Notes: generated by a model not told the origin, from the letters alone. A stretch of 64,000 nucleotides of DNA from Klebsiella quasivariicola (GCF_002269255.1 NZ_CP022823.1:1550001-1614000), one strand, 5' to 3'; shown: positions 1-8,290, counted from the first letter of the stretch. Numbers and translations: made by a program.

Positions 1-144
1 GGGGCGAAGGTAGCTGGCAGCGTGTCGAAGAAAACCGATCTGGTGATTGCCGGCGAAGCGGCGGGCTCTAAGCTGGCGAAAGCGCAGGAGCTGGGCATTG
101 AGGTGATTGACGAAGCCGAAATGATGCGTCTGCTGGGAGAATAA
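1..144 (+). CDS. ligA: DNA ligase, NAD-dependent (LigA), C-terminal end only
   Basis: The window opens inside this gene; only the last 47 codons and the TAA stop are present. The visible residues (GAKVAGSVSKKTDLVIAGE, then GSKLAKAQELGIEVIDE) form the end of a BRCT domain, the C-terminal module of bacterial NAD-dependent DNA ligase, which seals nicks in replication and repair. The reading frame is open from base 1. The following gene starts 1 base after the stop, suggesting co-transcription. The E. coli order ligA-ypeB supports the name. The catalytic adenylation and OB-fold domains lie outside the window. Confidence 0.93.
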   Translation, partial: GAKVAGSVSKKTDLVIAGEAAGSKLAKAQELGIEVIDEAEMMRLLGE

Positions 145-145
145 C

Positions 146-364
146 GTGGATAAAGCGCAGCTGGTCGAGATAGCCAATACCGAGATGCCGTTCGGGAAAT
201 ACAAGGGACGTCGTTTAATCGACGTCCCGGAAGAGTATTTGTTGTGGTTTGCGCGCAAGGATCAATTCCCTGCCGGCCATCTCGGCGAACTGATGGCGTT
301 GACCCTGCTGATTAAAACCGAGGGGCTGAGCGATCTGGTCCAGCCCCTGAAGAAAGCGCGTTAA
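146..364 (+). CDS. ypeB: YpeB, DUF3820 family small protein
   Basis: A 72-residue protein of the DUF3820 family, near-identical in character to E. coli YpeB and at the same place after ligA. The conserved core MPFGKYKGRRLIDVPEEYL is present at about residues 14-32. The start is GTG, one base after the ligA stop, so translation is probably coupled to ligA. The function is not established; some relatives carry a quorum-sensing-regulated virulence label that I would not transfer. Its TAA stop overlaps the stop of the convergent yfeH gene, leaving no room for a separate terminator. Confidence 0.9.
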   Translation: MDKAQLVEIANTEMPFGKYKGRRLIDVPEEYLLWFARKDQFPAGHLGELMALTLLIKTEGLSDLVQPLKKAR

Positions 365-1359
365 GCTTTGGCGGCGTTGGCCTTTTCCTGCGCGATACGC
401 GCATCGGTCTGCTGCTTGTAGCGCCGCGCCAGCACTGCGCAGACCATCAACTGGATTTGATGGAAGATCATCAACGGCAGCACCATGATGCCGAGGATGG
501 AGGTCGGGAAGAGAATATTGGCCATCGGAATGCCGTTGGCCAGACTCTTTTTCGAACCGCAGAAGACGATAGTTATTTCATCGGCTTTGTTAAAGCCGCA
601 GCGGCGGGCGACAAACATATTGACCGCGATGACGATGGCCAGCAGTACCAGGCTGACAATCACGATAAACAGCAGCGATCCCAGACCGACTTTATGCCAG
701 ATGCCGTTCACCACCGCCTCGCTAAAGGCGGAGTAAACCACCAGCAGAATTGAAGTCTGGTCGGTTTTACCAATCCACTTCTTATGTTTCGCCACCCAGT
801 TGCCGATCCACGGCCGTGATAAATGGCCAAGCACGAAAGGCAGCAGCAGTTGCAGCATGATCTTCCCGACCTGCTCGAGGCTGCCGCCTGCGCCATGGAG
901 GTTCATCAGTACCCCCACCAGCAGCGGGGAAATAAAGATGCCCAGCAGGCTGGAGGCCGAGGCTGAACAGACTGCCGCCGCGACGTTGCCTCCGGCCAGG
1001 GAGGTAAAAGCGATAGCAGATTGCACGGTGGCCGGCAGAATGCACAGATAGATAAAGCCGCTGTAGAGCATCGGATCGACATTCACCGGGGCCCACCAGG
1101 CAAACAAAACCCCCAGTACCGGGAAGAGGATGAACGTGCTGCACATCACCCACAGATGCAAGCGCCAGTGACTGCCGCCGGCGATAATCGCTTCCCGGGA
1201 GAGTTTAGCGCCGTGCATAAAGAACAGCAGGGCGATGGCCGCGGTGGTCAGATGTTCAAAGAAGGGGACGAATGCGCCACGGGCCGGAAAGAATGAGGCC
1301 AGCAGGACAACGACGATCAGCGTTGCCGTAAAGGGATCGAGAATGCGGAAAAGTTTCAT
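361..1359 (-). CDS. yfeH: YfeH, bile acid:sodium symporter-family membrane transporter
   Basis: An integral membrane protein of 332 residues with about nine to ten hydrophobic segments, in the SBF/BASS-like (7TM) transporter family and closely matching E. coli YfeH. Conserved stretches include CILPATVQSAIAFTSLAGGN and FCGSKKSLANGIPMANIL; the paired polar crossing motifs are typical of this fold. The start at 1359 is preferred over the upstream in-frame ATG at 1401 because CAGGAG lies just before it and the protein then begins MKLFRILDPF like its relatives. The substrate is unknown. It is divergent from yfeR, a LysR regulator that in Salmonella and E. coli is linked to yfeH expression and osmolarity. 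Confidence 0.9.
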   Translation of the reverse strand: MKLFRILDPFTATLIVVVLLASFFPARGAFVPFFEHLTTAAIALLFFMHGAKLSREAIIAGGSHWRLHLWVMCSTFILFPVLGVLFAWWAPVNVDPMLYSGFIYLCILPATVQSAIAFTSLAGGNVAAAVCSASASSLLGIFISPLLVGVLMNLHGAGGSLEQVGKIMLQLLLPFVLGHLSRPWIGNWVAKHKKWIGKTDQTSILLVVYSAFSEAVVNGIWHKVGLGSLLFIVIVSLVLLAIVIAVNMFVARRCGFNKADEITIVFCGSKKSLANGIPMANILFPTSILGIMVLPLMIFHQIQLMVCAVLARRYKQQTDARIAQEKANAAKA

Positions 1360-1447
1360 AAACGCTCCTGAAAAGAGATGCGCTATTGTGCTTTTTTTCA
1401 TTTGAGAAATAAAATTGATTTATTGCATCTATTCATGAATAAAAAAG

Positions 1448-2374
1448 ATGAATTACTCTCTGCGTCAGTTAAAAGTGTTCGTCACCGTCGCCCGGGCTAA
1501 AAGCTTCAGCCGGGCAGGGGAGATGATTGGCTTGAGCCAGTCGGCTGTCAGCCACAGCGTTAAAGAGCTGGAGCATCAGACCGGCGTTCGTCTGCTCGAT
1601 CGTACCACCCGCGAAGTGGTGCTTACCGAAGCGGGCCAACAGCTGGCGGGCAGGCTGGAGCGTTTGCTTGATGAACTGGCGGTGACGCTGCGCGACGCCG
1701 GGCGGGTAGGACAGCAGCTGAGCGGGACCGTTAAGGTCGCCGCCAGCCAGACGATTTCGGCCCACCTGATCCCGCAGTGTATTGCCCACAGTAATCGACG
1801 ATACCCTGATATTGATTTTGTGCTGCATGACCGTCCCCAGCAGTGGGTGCTGGAGAGTATTCGCCATGGGGAAGTGGATTTCGGCATTGTGATCGACCCT
1901 GGCCCGGCGACAGACCTGCAGTGTGAGGGCGTGCTGGCGGAGCCCTTTTTACTCCTGTGTCGGGAGGATCATCCTTTTGCCGACCTGACGGAAGTACCAT
2001 GGCAGGCGTTGCAGGATGAAAGACTGATCCTGCAGGATTATGCCTCCGGTAGTCGCCCTTTGATTGATGCAGCCCTCAGTAGGCTGGCTATCCGGGCGAA
2101 TATTGTGCAGGAGATTGGCCACCCGGCAACTCTCTTTCCGATGGTGGAATCGGGGATTGGCATCAGCGTACTGCCGGCGCTGGCGTTGCCGTTACCGCAG
2201 GGAAGCCATTTGACGGTGAAGCGACTGACCCCGGTGGTCGAGCGGCAGCTGATGCTGGCATGCCGGAAAAATCGTTCGCTGTCGACTGCCGCTCAGGCGT
2301 TATGGGAAATTGTGCGTGAGGAAGGAGAGAATTTAACCGCCGCCAGGGTTGAAGATCCGCTTTATCAGCGCTGA
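1448..2374 (+). CDS. yfeR: YfeR, LysR-family transcriptional regulator
   Basis: A 308-residue LysR-type regulator. The N-terminal winged helix-turn-helix is clear (RQLKVFVTVARAKSFSRAGE, then LSQSAVSHSVKELE at about residues 31-44), followed by the two-lobed substrate-binding domain from about residue 90. Sequence and position next to yfeH match E. coli YfeR. The 88-base divergent intergenic region is AT-rich and contains the short palindrome ATTCATGAAT just upstream of this start, a plausible but unproven operator. The inducer is unknown. Confidence 0.9.
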   Translation: MNYSLRQLKVFVTVARAKSFSRAGEMIGLSQSAVSHSVKELEHQTGVRLLDRTTREVVLTEAGQQLAGRLERLLDELAVTLRDAGRVGQQLSGTVKVAASQTISAHLIPQCIAHSNRRYPDIDFVLHDRPQQWVLESIRHGEVDFGIVIDPGPATDLQCEGVLAEPFLLLCREDHPFADLTEVPWQALQDERLILQDYASGSRPLIDAALSRLAIRANIVQEIGHPATLFPMVESGIGISVLPALALPLPQGSHLTVKRLTPVVERQLMLACRKNRSLSTAAQALWEIVREEGENLTAARVEDPLYQR

Positions 2375-2417
2375 CAAGGGGACTGCTGGGGGCGAACTCG
2401 CGGCAGGTTGTGTTTTA

Positions 2418-2474
2418 CGCATAGCAAAAAGGCGCCTTTAGGGCGCCTTTTTACATTGGTGGGTCGTGCAGGAT
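2418..2474 (-). repeat. Second copy of tRNA-Lys 3' end plus terminator (57-bp direct repeat, copy distal to the tRNA)
   Basis: Bases 2418-2474 are an exact repeat, 158 bp away, of 2576-2632. On the minus strand each copy holds the last 18 nt of the tRNA-Lys gene (through CCA) followed by the hairpin GGCGCC-TTTA-GGGCGCC flanked by A5/T5, a bidirectional Rho-independent terminator (2426-2452 here). No tRNA body precedes this copy, so it is a duplicated 3' fragment. The hairpin may also end yfeR transcription. Confidence 0.85.
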
Positions 2475-2575
2475 GACTCGGCTTCGCCTCGCCCTTCGGG
2501 CCGTCGCCGTGAGCGGCTCCGTTGTCTCACTTCGTTCGACCCGAACCTGCTGCAGGTCCGAATCGTTGAGTTCAG

Positions 2576-2632
2576 CGCATAGCAAAAAGGCGCCTTTAGG
2601 GCGCCTTTTTACATTGGTGGGTCGTGCAGGAT
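2576..2632 (-). repeat. 57-bp direct repeat: tRNA-Lys 3' end and terminator (copy joined to the tRNA)
   Basis: This copy overlaps the 3' end of the real tRNA-Lys gene and carries the terminator hairpin at 2584-2610 (arms GGCGCC flanked by A5 and T5). The 100 bases between the copies (2475-2575) are GC-rich with small palindromes (GGCTTCGCC; GCCCTTCGGGC). The arrangement resembles the repeats after E. coli tyrT, where each unit begins with the last 19 nt of the tRNA. Confidence 0.85.
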
Positions 2633-2690
2633 TCGAACCTGCGACCAATTGATTAAAAGTCAACTGCTCTACCAACTGAGCTAACGACCC
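2615..2690 (-). tRNA. lysV: tRNA-Lys (anticodon TTT)
   Basis: A 76-nt tRNA with encoded CCA. On the minus strand the gene begins GGGTCGTTAGCTCAGTTGG, has anticodon loop CTTTTAA (anticodon TTT) and T-loop GGTTCGAATCC, and its acceptor stem GGGTCGT pairs with ACGACCC. It is the last gene of a tRNA operon after three tRNA-Val genes, in the same order as E. coli valU-valX-valY-lysV beside gltX. Confidence 0.97.
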
Positions 2691-2694
2691 GAAG

Positions 2695-2770
2695 TGGTGG
2701 GTGATGACGGGATCGAACCGCCGACCCCCTCCTTGTAAGGGAGGTGCTCTCCCAGCTGAGCTAATCACCC
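2695..2770 (-). tRNA. valY: tRNA-Val (anticodon TAC), third copy in the operon
   Basis: A 76-nt tRNA beginning GGGTGATTAGCTCAGCTGG on the minus strand, with anticodon loop CTTACAA (TAC) and encoded CCA. Its sequence is the same as the other two valine genes. Only 4 bases separate it from tRNA-Lys, so the two are cut from one transcript. Confidence 0.97.
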
Positions 2771-2816
2771 ACTTCGGTACTTCATATTTTGACAGAAAAT
2801 CCAGCTGGCGAGAAAG

Positions 2817-2892
2817 TGGTGGGTGATGACGGGATCGAACCGCCGACCCCCTCCTTGTAAGGGAGGTGCTCTCCCAGCTGAGCTAATCACCC
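2817..2892 (-). tRNA. valX: tRNA-Val (anticodon TAC), second copy in the operon
   Basis: An identical 76-nt tRNA-Val. Together with the identical 46-base spacer at 2771-2816 it forms a 122-bp tandem unit; the three valine genes start exactly 122 bases apart. Confidence 0.97.
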
Positions 2893-2938
2893 ACTTCGGT
2901 ACTTCATATTTTGACAGAAAATCCAGCTGGCGAGAAAG

Positions 2939-3014
2939 TGGTGGGTGATGACGGGATCGAACCGCCGACCCCCTCCTTGTAAGGGAGGTGCTCTCCCAGC
3001 TGAGCTAATCACCC
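2939..3014 (-). tRNA. valU: tRNA-Val (anticodon TAC), first copy in the operon
   Basis: An identical 76-nt tRNA-Val and the promoter-proximal gene of the four-tRNA operon. The 46-base spacer at 2893-2938 is the same as the one at 2771-2816. Confidence 0.97.
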
Positions 3015-3031
3015 CCGCTGTGTGGAGTCGC

Positions 3032-3059
3032 ATTATAGGGAGAGTTGAAAATGAGTCAA
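3032..3059 (-). promoter_or_regulatory. Sigma-70 promoter of the valUXY-lysV tRNA operon
   Basis: On the minus strand: -35 TTGACT (3054-3059), a 16-bp spacer, -10 TATAAT (3032-3037), then a GC-rich discriminator GCGACTCC. Near-consensus boxes with a GC-rich discriminator are the usual stringently controlled stable-RNA promoter. It lies 17 bases before the first tRNA. Confidence 0.85.
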
Positions 3060-3273
3060 CGCCTTTTCTAAAGAATTCGTTCGTTCGTCGTAAAATTAAA
3101 CAAAGCGATCGCAAAACCGGCGGCATAGTATGATTTATAAACAAAAATGGCAAACCGTGACGTTCCGACGGGAACAACATTGAGGAATCAGCCCACGGTG
3201 TTAGAATATTGACCCATAATTTCCACCGGACATTGCCGGCTATCGGCATCTTTATTAAACGTAAGGCCAATTC

Positions 3274-4692
3274 ATGAAAATCAAAACTCGCTTCGCGCCA
3301 AGCCCAACAGGCTATCTGCACGTTGGCGGTGCGCGTACTGCTCTCTATTCCTGGCTTTTTGCCCGTAACCACGGCGGTGAGTTTGTGCTGCGTATTGAAG
3401 ACACCGATCTCGAACGCTCCACCCCGGAAGCAATTGAAGCCATCATGGACGGCATGAACTGGCTGAATCTGCAATGGGATGAAGGTCCCTATTACCAGAC
3501 CAAACGTTTCGACCGTTATAACAACGTGATCGATGAGATGCTGGAAGCCGGCACCGCTTATAAATGCTATTGCTCGAAGGAGCGTCTGGAAGCGCTGCGT
3601 GAAGAGCAGATGGCGAACGGTGAGAAGCCGCGTTACGACGGCCGCTGCCGCCATAGTCACGAGCATCATGCGGATGATGAGCCTTGCGTCGTGCGTTTCG
3701 CTAACCCGCAGGAAGGTTCGGTTATCTTTGACGACCAGATCCGCGGACCGATTGAGTTCAGCAACCAGGAGCTGGACGATCTGATCATTCGCCGCACCGA
3801 TGGTTCCCCGACCTATAACTTCTGCGTCGTCGTGGATGACTGGGATATGGCGATCACTCACGTGATCCGTGGTGAAGATCATATCAACAACACGCCGCGC
3901 CAGATCAACATCCTCAAAGCGCTGAATGCGCCGGTGCCGGTTTACGCCCACGTATCGATGATCAATGGCGATGATGGTAAAAAACTGTCCAAACGCCACG
4001 GTGCGGTCAGCGTGATGCAGTATCGTGACGACGGCTACCTGCCGGAAGCGTTGCTCAACTATCTGGTTCGTCTGGGCTGGTCCCATGGCGATCAGGAGAT
4101 CTTCACCCGTGAAGAGATGATCGAGTTCTTCTCGCTGGGGGCGGTGAGCAAGTCCGCCAGCGCGTTCAACACCGATAAACTGCTGTGGCTGAACCATCAT
4201 TACATCAATACGCTGCCGGCGGATTATGTGGCGACGCATCTGCAGTGGCATATCGAGCAGGAAAATATCGATACCCGTAACGGCCCGCAGCTGGCCGAGC
4301 TGGTGAAACTGCTGGGCGAACGTTGCAAAACGTTGAAAGAGATTGCCCAGAGCTGCCGCTACTTTTATGAAGAGTTCGCAGAGTTCGACGCTGATGCAGC
4401 GAAGAAACATCTGCGTCCGGTGGCGCGTCAGCCGCTGGAAGTGGTTCGCGATAAGCTGGCGGCGATCGGCGACTGGACGGCGGAAAACGTTCACCACGCC
4501 ATTCAGGCAACCGCTGATGAGCTGGAAGTGGGCATGGGTAAAGTCGGTATGCCGCTGCGCGTGGCTGTGACCGGGGCAGGGCAGTCTCCTGCGCTTGACG
4601 TTACCGTTCACGCTATTGGTAAATCGCGCAGCGTAGAGCGTATTAATAAAGCACTGGCTTTTATCGCGGAACGTGAGGCTCAGGCCTCCTGA
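3274..4692 (+). CDS. gltX: Glutamyl-tRNA synthetase
   Basis: A class I aminoacyl-tRNA synthetase of 472 residues that charges tRNA-Glu with glutamate in the cytoplasm. The HIGH signature appears as PSPTGYLHVGG (residues 9-19) and the KMSKS signature as KKLSKR at about 235-240. The zinc-binding CYC...CRH cluster is visible at about residues 98-127. The length equals the E. coli enzyme within one residue. It has its own start after a 259-base gap divergent from the tRNA operon and ends at a strong terminator shared with yfeD. Confidence 0.97.
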   Translation: MKIKTRFAPSPTGYLHVGGARTALYSWLFARNHGGEFVLRIEDTDLERSTPEAIEAIMDGMNWLNLQWDEGPYYQTKRFDRYNNVIDEMLEAGTAYKCYCSKERLEALREEQMANGEKPRYDGRCRHSHEHHADDEPCVVRFANPQEGSVIFDDQIRGPIEFSNQELDDLIIRRTDGSPTYNFCVVVDDWDMAITHVIRGEDHINNTPRQINILKALNAPVPVYAHVSMINGDDGKKLSKRHGAVSVMQYRDDGYLPEALLNYLVRLGWSHGDQEIFTREEMIEFFSLGAVSKSASAFNTDKLLWLNHHYINTLPADYVATHLQWHIEQENIDTRNGPQLAELVKLLGERCKTLKEIAQSCRYFYEEFAEFDADAAKKHLRPVARQPLEVVRDKLAAIGDWTAENVHHAIQATADELEVGMGKVGMPLRVAVTGAGQSPALDVTVHAIGKSRSVERINKALAFIAEREAQAS

Positions 4693-4710
4693 TAGCGATG
4701 TAGAGGAAAC

Positions 4711-4737
4711 AACGGCAGGTCATCCCTGCCGTTTTTT
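4711..4737. terminator. Rho-independent terminator after gltX
   Basis: Hairpin ACGGCAGG-TCAT-CCCTGCCGT followed by a T6 run, between the convergent gltX and yfeD genes. The plus-strand T-run favours gltX termination. Confidence 0.85.
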
Positions 4738-4744
4738 ATGCCCG

Positions 4745-5137
4745 CTACCTGGGGCTGGCGATGCCCAGGCGGCTAAGAAAACCGCTAATCCCTTCCCGGG
4801 CCAGCAGATCGCGTAGCCGTAATTGTTCTTCCTGAGTCATCAGATGAAGGGTCTCTGTGATCTGCCGCCAGACCACGTCGGCTTCATTGACCAGGTAAGC
4901 GCCCGGCGATTCCGCGAGATCATTATCGCTAAACAAATGGCGCCTGGCAGGGATGTTAGTGAGAAATTCCAGCACCGGCTGGTCGATGACCACCAGTCGT
5001 GCTCGTCCACCTTTGACGCCGGGAATTGCCTCCGTACGCCATTTTTTCTCCCGAACCCAGCGATTGATGGTTTGTCTTGCCAGCCCCAGACAGTCAGCAA
5101 GCTCTGCGGGTGTCATTTTATCTTTCAGTTTCATCAT
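4745..5137 (-). CDS. yfeD: YfeD, small HTH DNA-binding protein (DUF1323-like)
   Basis: A 130-residue protein with an N-terminal helix-turn-helix (MTPAELADCLGLARQTINRW) and a C-terminal helical region ending LLAREGISGFLSRLGIA. It is a clear paralogue of the adjacent YfeC, sharing the HTH, the VKGGRARL/VQGGKARL linker and the C-terminal motif. Two ATG codons (5137, 5134) are possible; the second gives the E. coli-like start MKLKDKM. It follows yfeC by 3 bases without a clear ribosome site, so translation is probably coupled. The target genes are unknown. Confidence 0.87.
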   Translation of the reverse strand: MMKLKDKMTPAELADCLGLARQTINRWVREKKWRTEAIPGVKGGRARLVVIDQPVLEFLTNIPARRHLFSDNDLAESPGAYLVNEADVVWRQITETLHLMTQEEQLRLRDLLAREGISGFLSRLGIASPR

Positions 5138-5140
5138 CGT

Positions 5141-5494
5141 TTACCGATCGCGGATCCCTAACCGAAGCAGTAACCCGGTGATCCCTTCGCGCAGCAGCAG
5201 CGACATAAGCTGTTTCTGCTCGCTGGGGGTCAATTCTTTACAGAGGGTCAACAGCAGCGATTCCAGATCGCTGTCGTGGGTGGAATAGGCGCCGGGCGTC
5301 TCTGCCACGCGCTGAGCACTGCGGATGAACTCTCTGACCTGCTCATTGACATGGACCAGTCGCGCTTTGCCCCCCTGGACGCCAGGCCGTGGAGAGGTCT
5401 GCCAGCCTTCTTTCCGCACCCACTTATTGATAGTTTGCCGGCTGTAGCCAGTCAGATGGGCGATTTCTTCAGGTGTCATTCGTTCCTTGAGCAT
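5141..5494 (-). CDS. yfeC: YfeC, small HTH DNA-binding protein (DUF1323)
   Basis: A 117-residue putative regulator with N-terminal HTH (MTPEEIAHLTGYSRQTINKW), a conserved central PGVQGGKARLVHVNEQVREFI, and a C-terminal LLLREGITGLLLRLGIRD. It is the first gene of the yfeC-yfeD pair. Position between gltX and the tRNA-Ala genes matches E. coli. The biological role is not established. Confidence 0.9.
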   Translation of the reverse strand: MLKERMTPEEIAHLTGYSRQTINKWVRKEGWQTSPRPGVQGGKARLVHVNEQVREFIRSAQRVAETPGAYSTHDSDLESLLLTLCKELTPSEQKQLMSLLLREGITGLLLRLGIRDR

Positions 5495-5652
5495 ACTATT
5501 TCCTGAGTAAATGTATGGGAATTAGCTGTCCATGTTATAGCATCCTTTTACTTGAAAAGGTGACCAGTTTAACTTCTGGCTGCGATAAGGCTCGCATTGT
5601 CAGCAAGTTGCCTGCTTTTTCAGCGATTGAATCGGCTGGGATAATTTTGCCG

Positions 5653-5681
5653 TTGACACCTGAGCGAGGAATTCATATTAT
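5653..5681 (+). promoter_or_regulatory. Sigma-70 promoter of the tRNA-Ala operon
   Basis: -35 TTGACA (5653-5658), a 17-bp spacer and -10 TATTAT (5676-5681), then a GC-rich GCCGCCCG discriminator. It lies 32 bases before the first tRNA-Ala and fits a strong stable-RNA promoter. Confidence 0.85.
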
Positions 5682-5713
5682 GCCGCCCGTCAACACGACA
5701 CGCTTTACGTTAC

Positions 5714-5789
<76 letters not shown>

Positions 5790-5830
5790 AATTCTGCACC
5801 CAGCGGATTTGGTTCGTAAAGAGGTCCTGT

Positions 5831-5906
<76 letters not shown>

Positions 5907-5915
5907 AAATTCAGA

Positions 5916-5945
5916 ACCCTCGCCTTGGCGGGGGTTTTTGTTTTT
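5916..5945 (+). terminator. Terminator of the tRNA-Ala operon
   Basis: Hairpin CCCTCGCC-TT-GGCGGGGG followed by a T-rich tail (TTTTTGTTTTT). Confidence 0.85.
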
Positions 5946-6114
5946 ATATGCTTTCATGTAAAGCACTTTCTGGTTAAGTCAGTTAATCTCCAGCAATTAA
6001 AATCGAAAGTAATTTCAGACTTTTTCCTGATAAATCACCTTGCCTACCCTAAATAAGCAACATAACATTCCCCCATTAAACGTAATGAGGTTGTTGGAGT
6101 TTTAATTAACAATA

Positions 6115-8286
6115 ATGGTTGATAAAATTAACATTAATATCAAAAAAACTCTGTTGGCCTTTATCGTCTGTTTAGTCGCCATTCCGCTGGCCCGTTTTAT
6201 TTCACCGCAAACGGTTATTGATGGCAATCTTATTTATATTGCCTGGCTGCCAATCGGCGTAATGTTTTCTGTTATTTTTATCTTCGGCCGCTATGCGATC
6301 GCGCCATTAATTCTCGCGTTTGCCATCACCAATAGTTTTATCATCAAATTAACGCTACCACAGGCGTTTATCTTACTTTTTTGTCAGCTATTCGCGGTAT
6401 TCGTTTCCTGCGCTATTTTACGTCTGATAGTGGGTAAGCGCTGGCGCTGTGGTCCTACGGCGAAGCATATGGGGGCGCGAATCTTCTGGGGCGGCTTCTT
6501 TGCACCGGTACTGTTGAAGATCACCATGTATCTCGCCGGGCAATATTTTGCGTTTCCATTATCGATTACCAGCTATTTTGGTAGTATGCCGTTGATTTAT
6601 ACCGTGATAGATATCCAAAGTTTAATCAGCGCGGCATTAATTTTTACCACGTTCCTTTATTATCCAATGCGGATGATTATCAGTCTACGCTATGCCCGGC
6701 GTTTTTGGCGGCAGGAATGTTTACCGTGGCTGGCACCGCAATATCGCTCCTTTACCCTATATTGGTTTATCGCGCTGGCGCTGATATTAACGCTATTATG
6801 TGCGCCGTATCAGTCTGAATTTATTGCCGGTTATTTAGTTCCGGTTATTTTTATTGTCTACTTTATCGGTATCAGTCGAATAGGTCATGCGCTGCTGCGT
6901 ATTTCATGGTCTGTCTCGGCCTTTTTGCTGGTGGTATATAACAAAAACTTTCTCCAGGGAGTGCAAAGTGAGTATTCACTGTCCTTTGTGCTGTCGGTAC
7001 TGATCTCCTTTACTATCTGTTTGTTTTATATGGCCGACATTTATGCCCGCAGCGACCGTAATAAGCGCCGCTGGCGCAGCCAGGCGGAAGAGGATCCGCT
7101 GACCGGCTTGCCTAACCTGCGCGCGCTGGAGAGTCATTTACAGAGTGGTTCTCAGCAAGCCGTCTGCAGCCTGCGTATTGATAATCTCGATTTCCTCAGT
7201 CGGCATTATGGCCTGATGATGGGGGTAGACTGTAAACGGCAAATCATTCGGGCGCTGCAGCCTCTGCTGGGGGCAGCGGATAAAGTCTTCCAGGTACCGG
7301 GTAGTGAATTAATCCTTGTGCTAGGCGGACCCGATCCCGCGGCGCGACTGAACCATATGGTCGCCATTCTCAACCACAAAAAATTCAGCTGGCACAATCA
7401 GCCTCTGGACCTGGAGTTTGGCGCGGCATGGAGCCGCTACGATGGCCAGGGTGAGGCGCTACATCCGATGCTCGGCCAGCTAAGCTGGCTGTCCGAACAG
7501 GCGGGGAGCGAACGTCGGGTGCTGGCGCTGGATGAGGAGCAGGAGCTGGTGGTGGATCAAACGACCGAGCAGGTACGCCTTCTGATGCGTGTTAAACAGG
7601 TCCTTAAAGCACGGGCGCTGGTGCTCTATGCACAGCCGATTCAGAATGCGGCAGGAGAGGGGTATTACGAGATCCTTACCCGTATGCGCAGTGGCGACAA
7701 CGTCATCATGCCCGATCAGTTTATTCCGCTGATTGTGCAGTTTAACCTAAGCCAGCGCTTTGACATGCTGGTACTGGAGACTTTGTTTAGTTCGCTTCAT
7801 CGGCATCCTGGGCAACAATTCTCGGTCAATCTGTTGCCTTCAACCCTGATGCAAAAAGACAGCGCCGCGCAGATTATCGCGCTGTTTAAACGCTATGGTG
7901 TTTCACCGGGTCTTATCACGATTGAAGTGACTGAAGAGCAGGCGTTCTCCAATGCCGATACCAGCCAGAAAAACCTTGAAGCGCTGCGCGCGTTTGGTTG
8001 CGCTATCGCCATTGATGATTTTGGCACCGGATATGCGAACTATGAACGGCTGAAGAACTTGCAGGCCGATATCATTAAAATTGACGGCTGCTTCGTGCGC
8101 GACATTCTGACCGATCCCCTGGACGCCATCATGGTGAAATCGATTGTTGAGATGGCGCGAGTGAAACAGATGAGCGTGGTGGCGGAATATGTCGAAAGCG
8201 AACCGCAAAAAAGGCGCCTGCTGGAGCTGGGCGTGAATTATCTGCAGGGTTACCTGGTCGGTAAGCCGCAGCCGTTGAATGAGTGA
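6115..8286 (+). CDS. pdeA: PdeA (YfeA), membrane cyclic-di-GMP phosphodiesterase with degenerate GGDEF
   Basis: A 723-residue protein similar throughout to E. coli PdeA/YfeA. Residues 1-320 hold about eight to ten membrane segments of a MASE1-like sensor. A degenerate GGDEF domain follows (about 335-475): the signature site reads PGSEL, so cyclase activity is unlikely. The C-terminal EAL domain (about 485-723) has EIL in place of EAL, but keeps DDFGTGYANYERL and DIIKIDG, the metal-binding core, and a terminal LQGYLVGKPQPL. It probably hydrolyses c-di-GMP to tune the motile/sessile switch. The 5' half is markedly AT-rich, so the transmembrane part may evolve faster. Position between tRNA-Ala and nupC is as in E. 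coli. Confidence 0.9.
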   Translation: MVDKININIKKTLLAFIVCLVAIPLARFISPQTVIDGNLIYIAWLPIGVMFSVIFIFGRYAIAPLILAFAITNSFIIKLTLPQAFILLFCQLFAVFVSCAILRLIVGKRWRCGPTAKHMGARIFWGGFFAPVLLKITMYLAGQYFAFPLSITSYFGSMPLIYTVIDIQSLISAALIFTTFLYYPMRMIISLRYARRFWRQECLPWLAPQYRSFTLYWFIALALILTLLCAPYQSEFIAGYLVPVIFIVYFIGISRIGHALLRISWSVSAFLLVVYNKNFLQGVQSEYSLSFVLSVLISFTICLFYMADIYARSDRNKRRWRSQAEEDPLTGLPNLRALESHLQSGSQQAVCSLRIDNLDFLSRHYGLMMGVDCKRQIIRALQPLLGAADKVFQVPGSELILVLGGPDPAARLNHMVAILNHKKFSWHNQPLDLEFGAAWSRYDGQGEALHPMLGQLSWLSEQAGSERRVLALDEEQELVVDQTTEQVRLLMRVKQVLKARALVLYAQPIQNAAGEGYYEILTRMRSGDNVIMPDQFIPLIVQFNLSQRFDMLVLETLFSSLHRHPGQQFSVNLLPSTLMQKDSAAQIIALFKRYGVSPGLITIEVTEEQAFSNADTSQKNLEALRAFGCAIAIDDFGTGYANYERLKNLQADIIKIDGCFVRDILTDPLDAIMVKSIVEMARVKQMSVVAEYVESEPQKRRLLELGVNYLQGYLVGKPQPLNE

Positions 8287-8290
8287 AAGA

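Noticed and set aside
2451..2768. 105-codon minus-strand frame across tRNA genes
   Set aside because: It reads through tRNA-Val, tRNA-Lys and the terminator, so it is not a standard gene. The Arg-rich end is noted only as a parallel to the tyrT/Tpr case.
2887..4611. Long open frame (574 codons) on the minus strand across gltX
   Set aside because: It is an antisense shadow of gltX and runs through tRNA-Val sequence; the translation has no domain pattern and no ribosome site.
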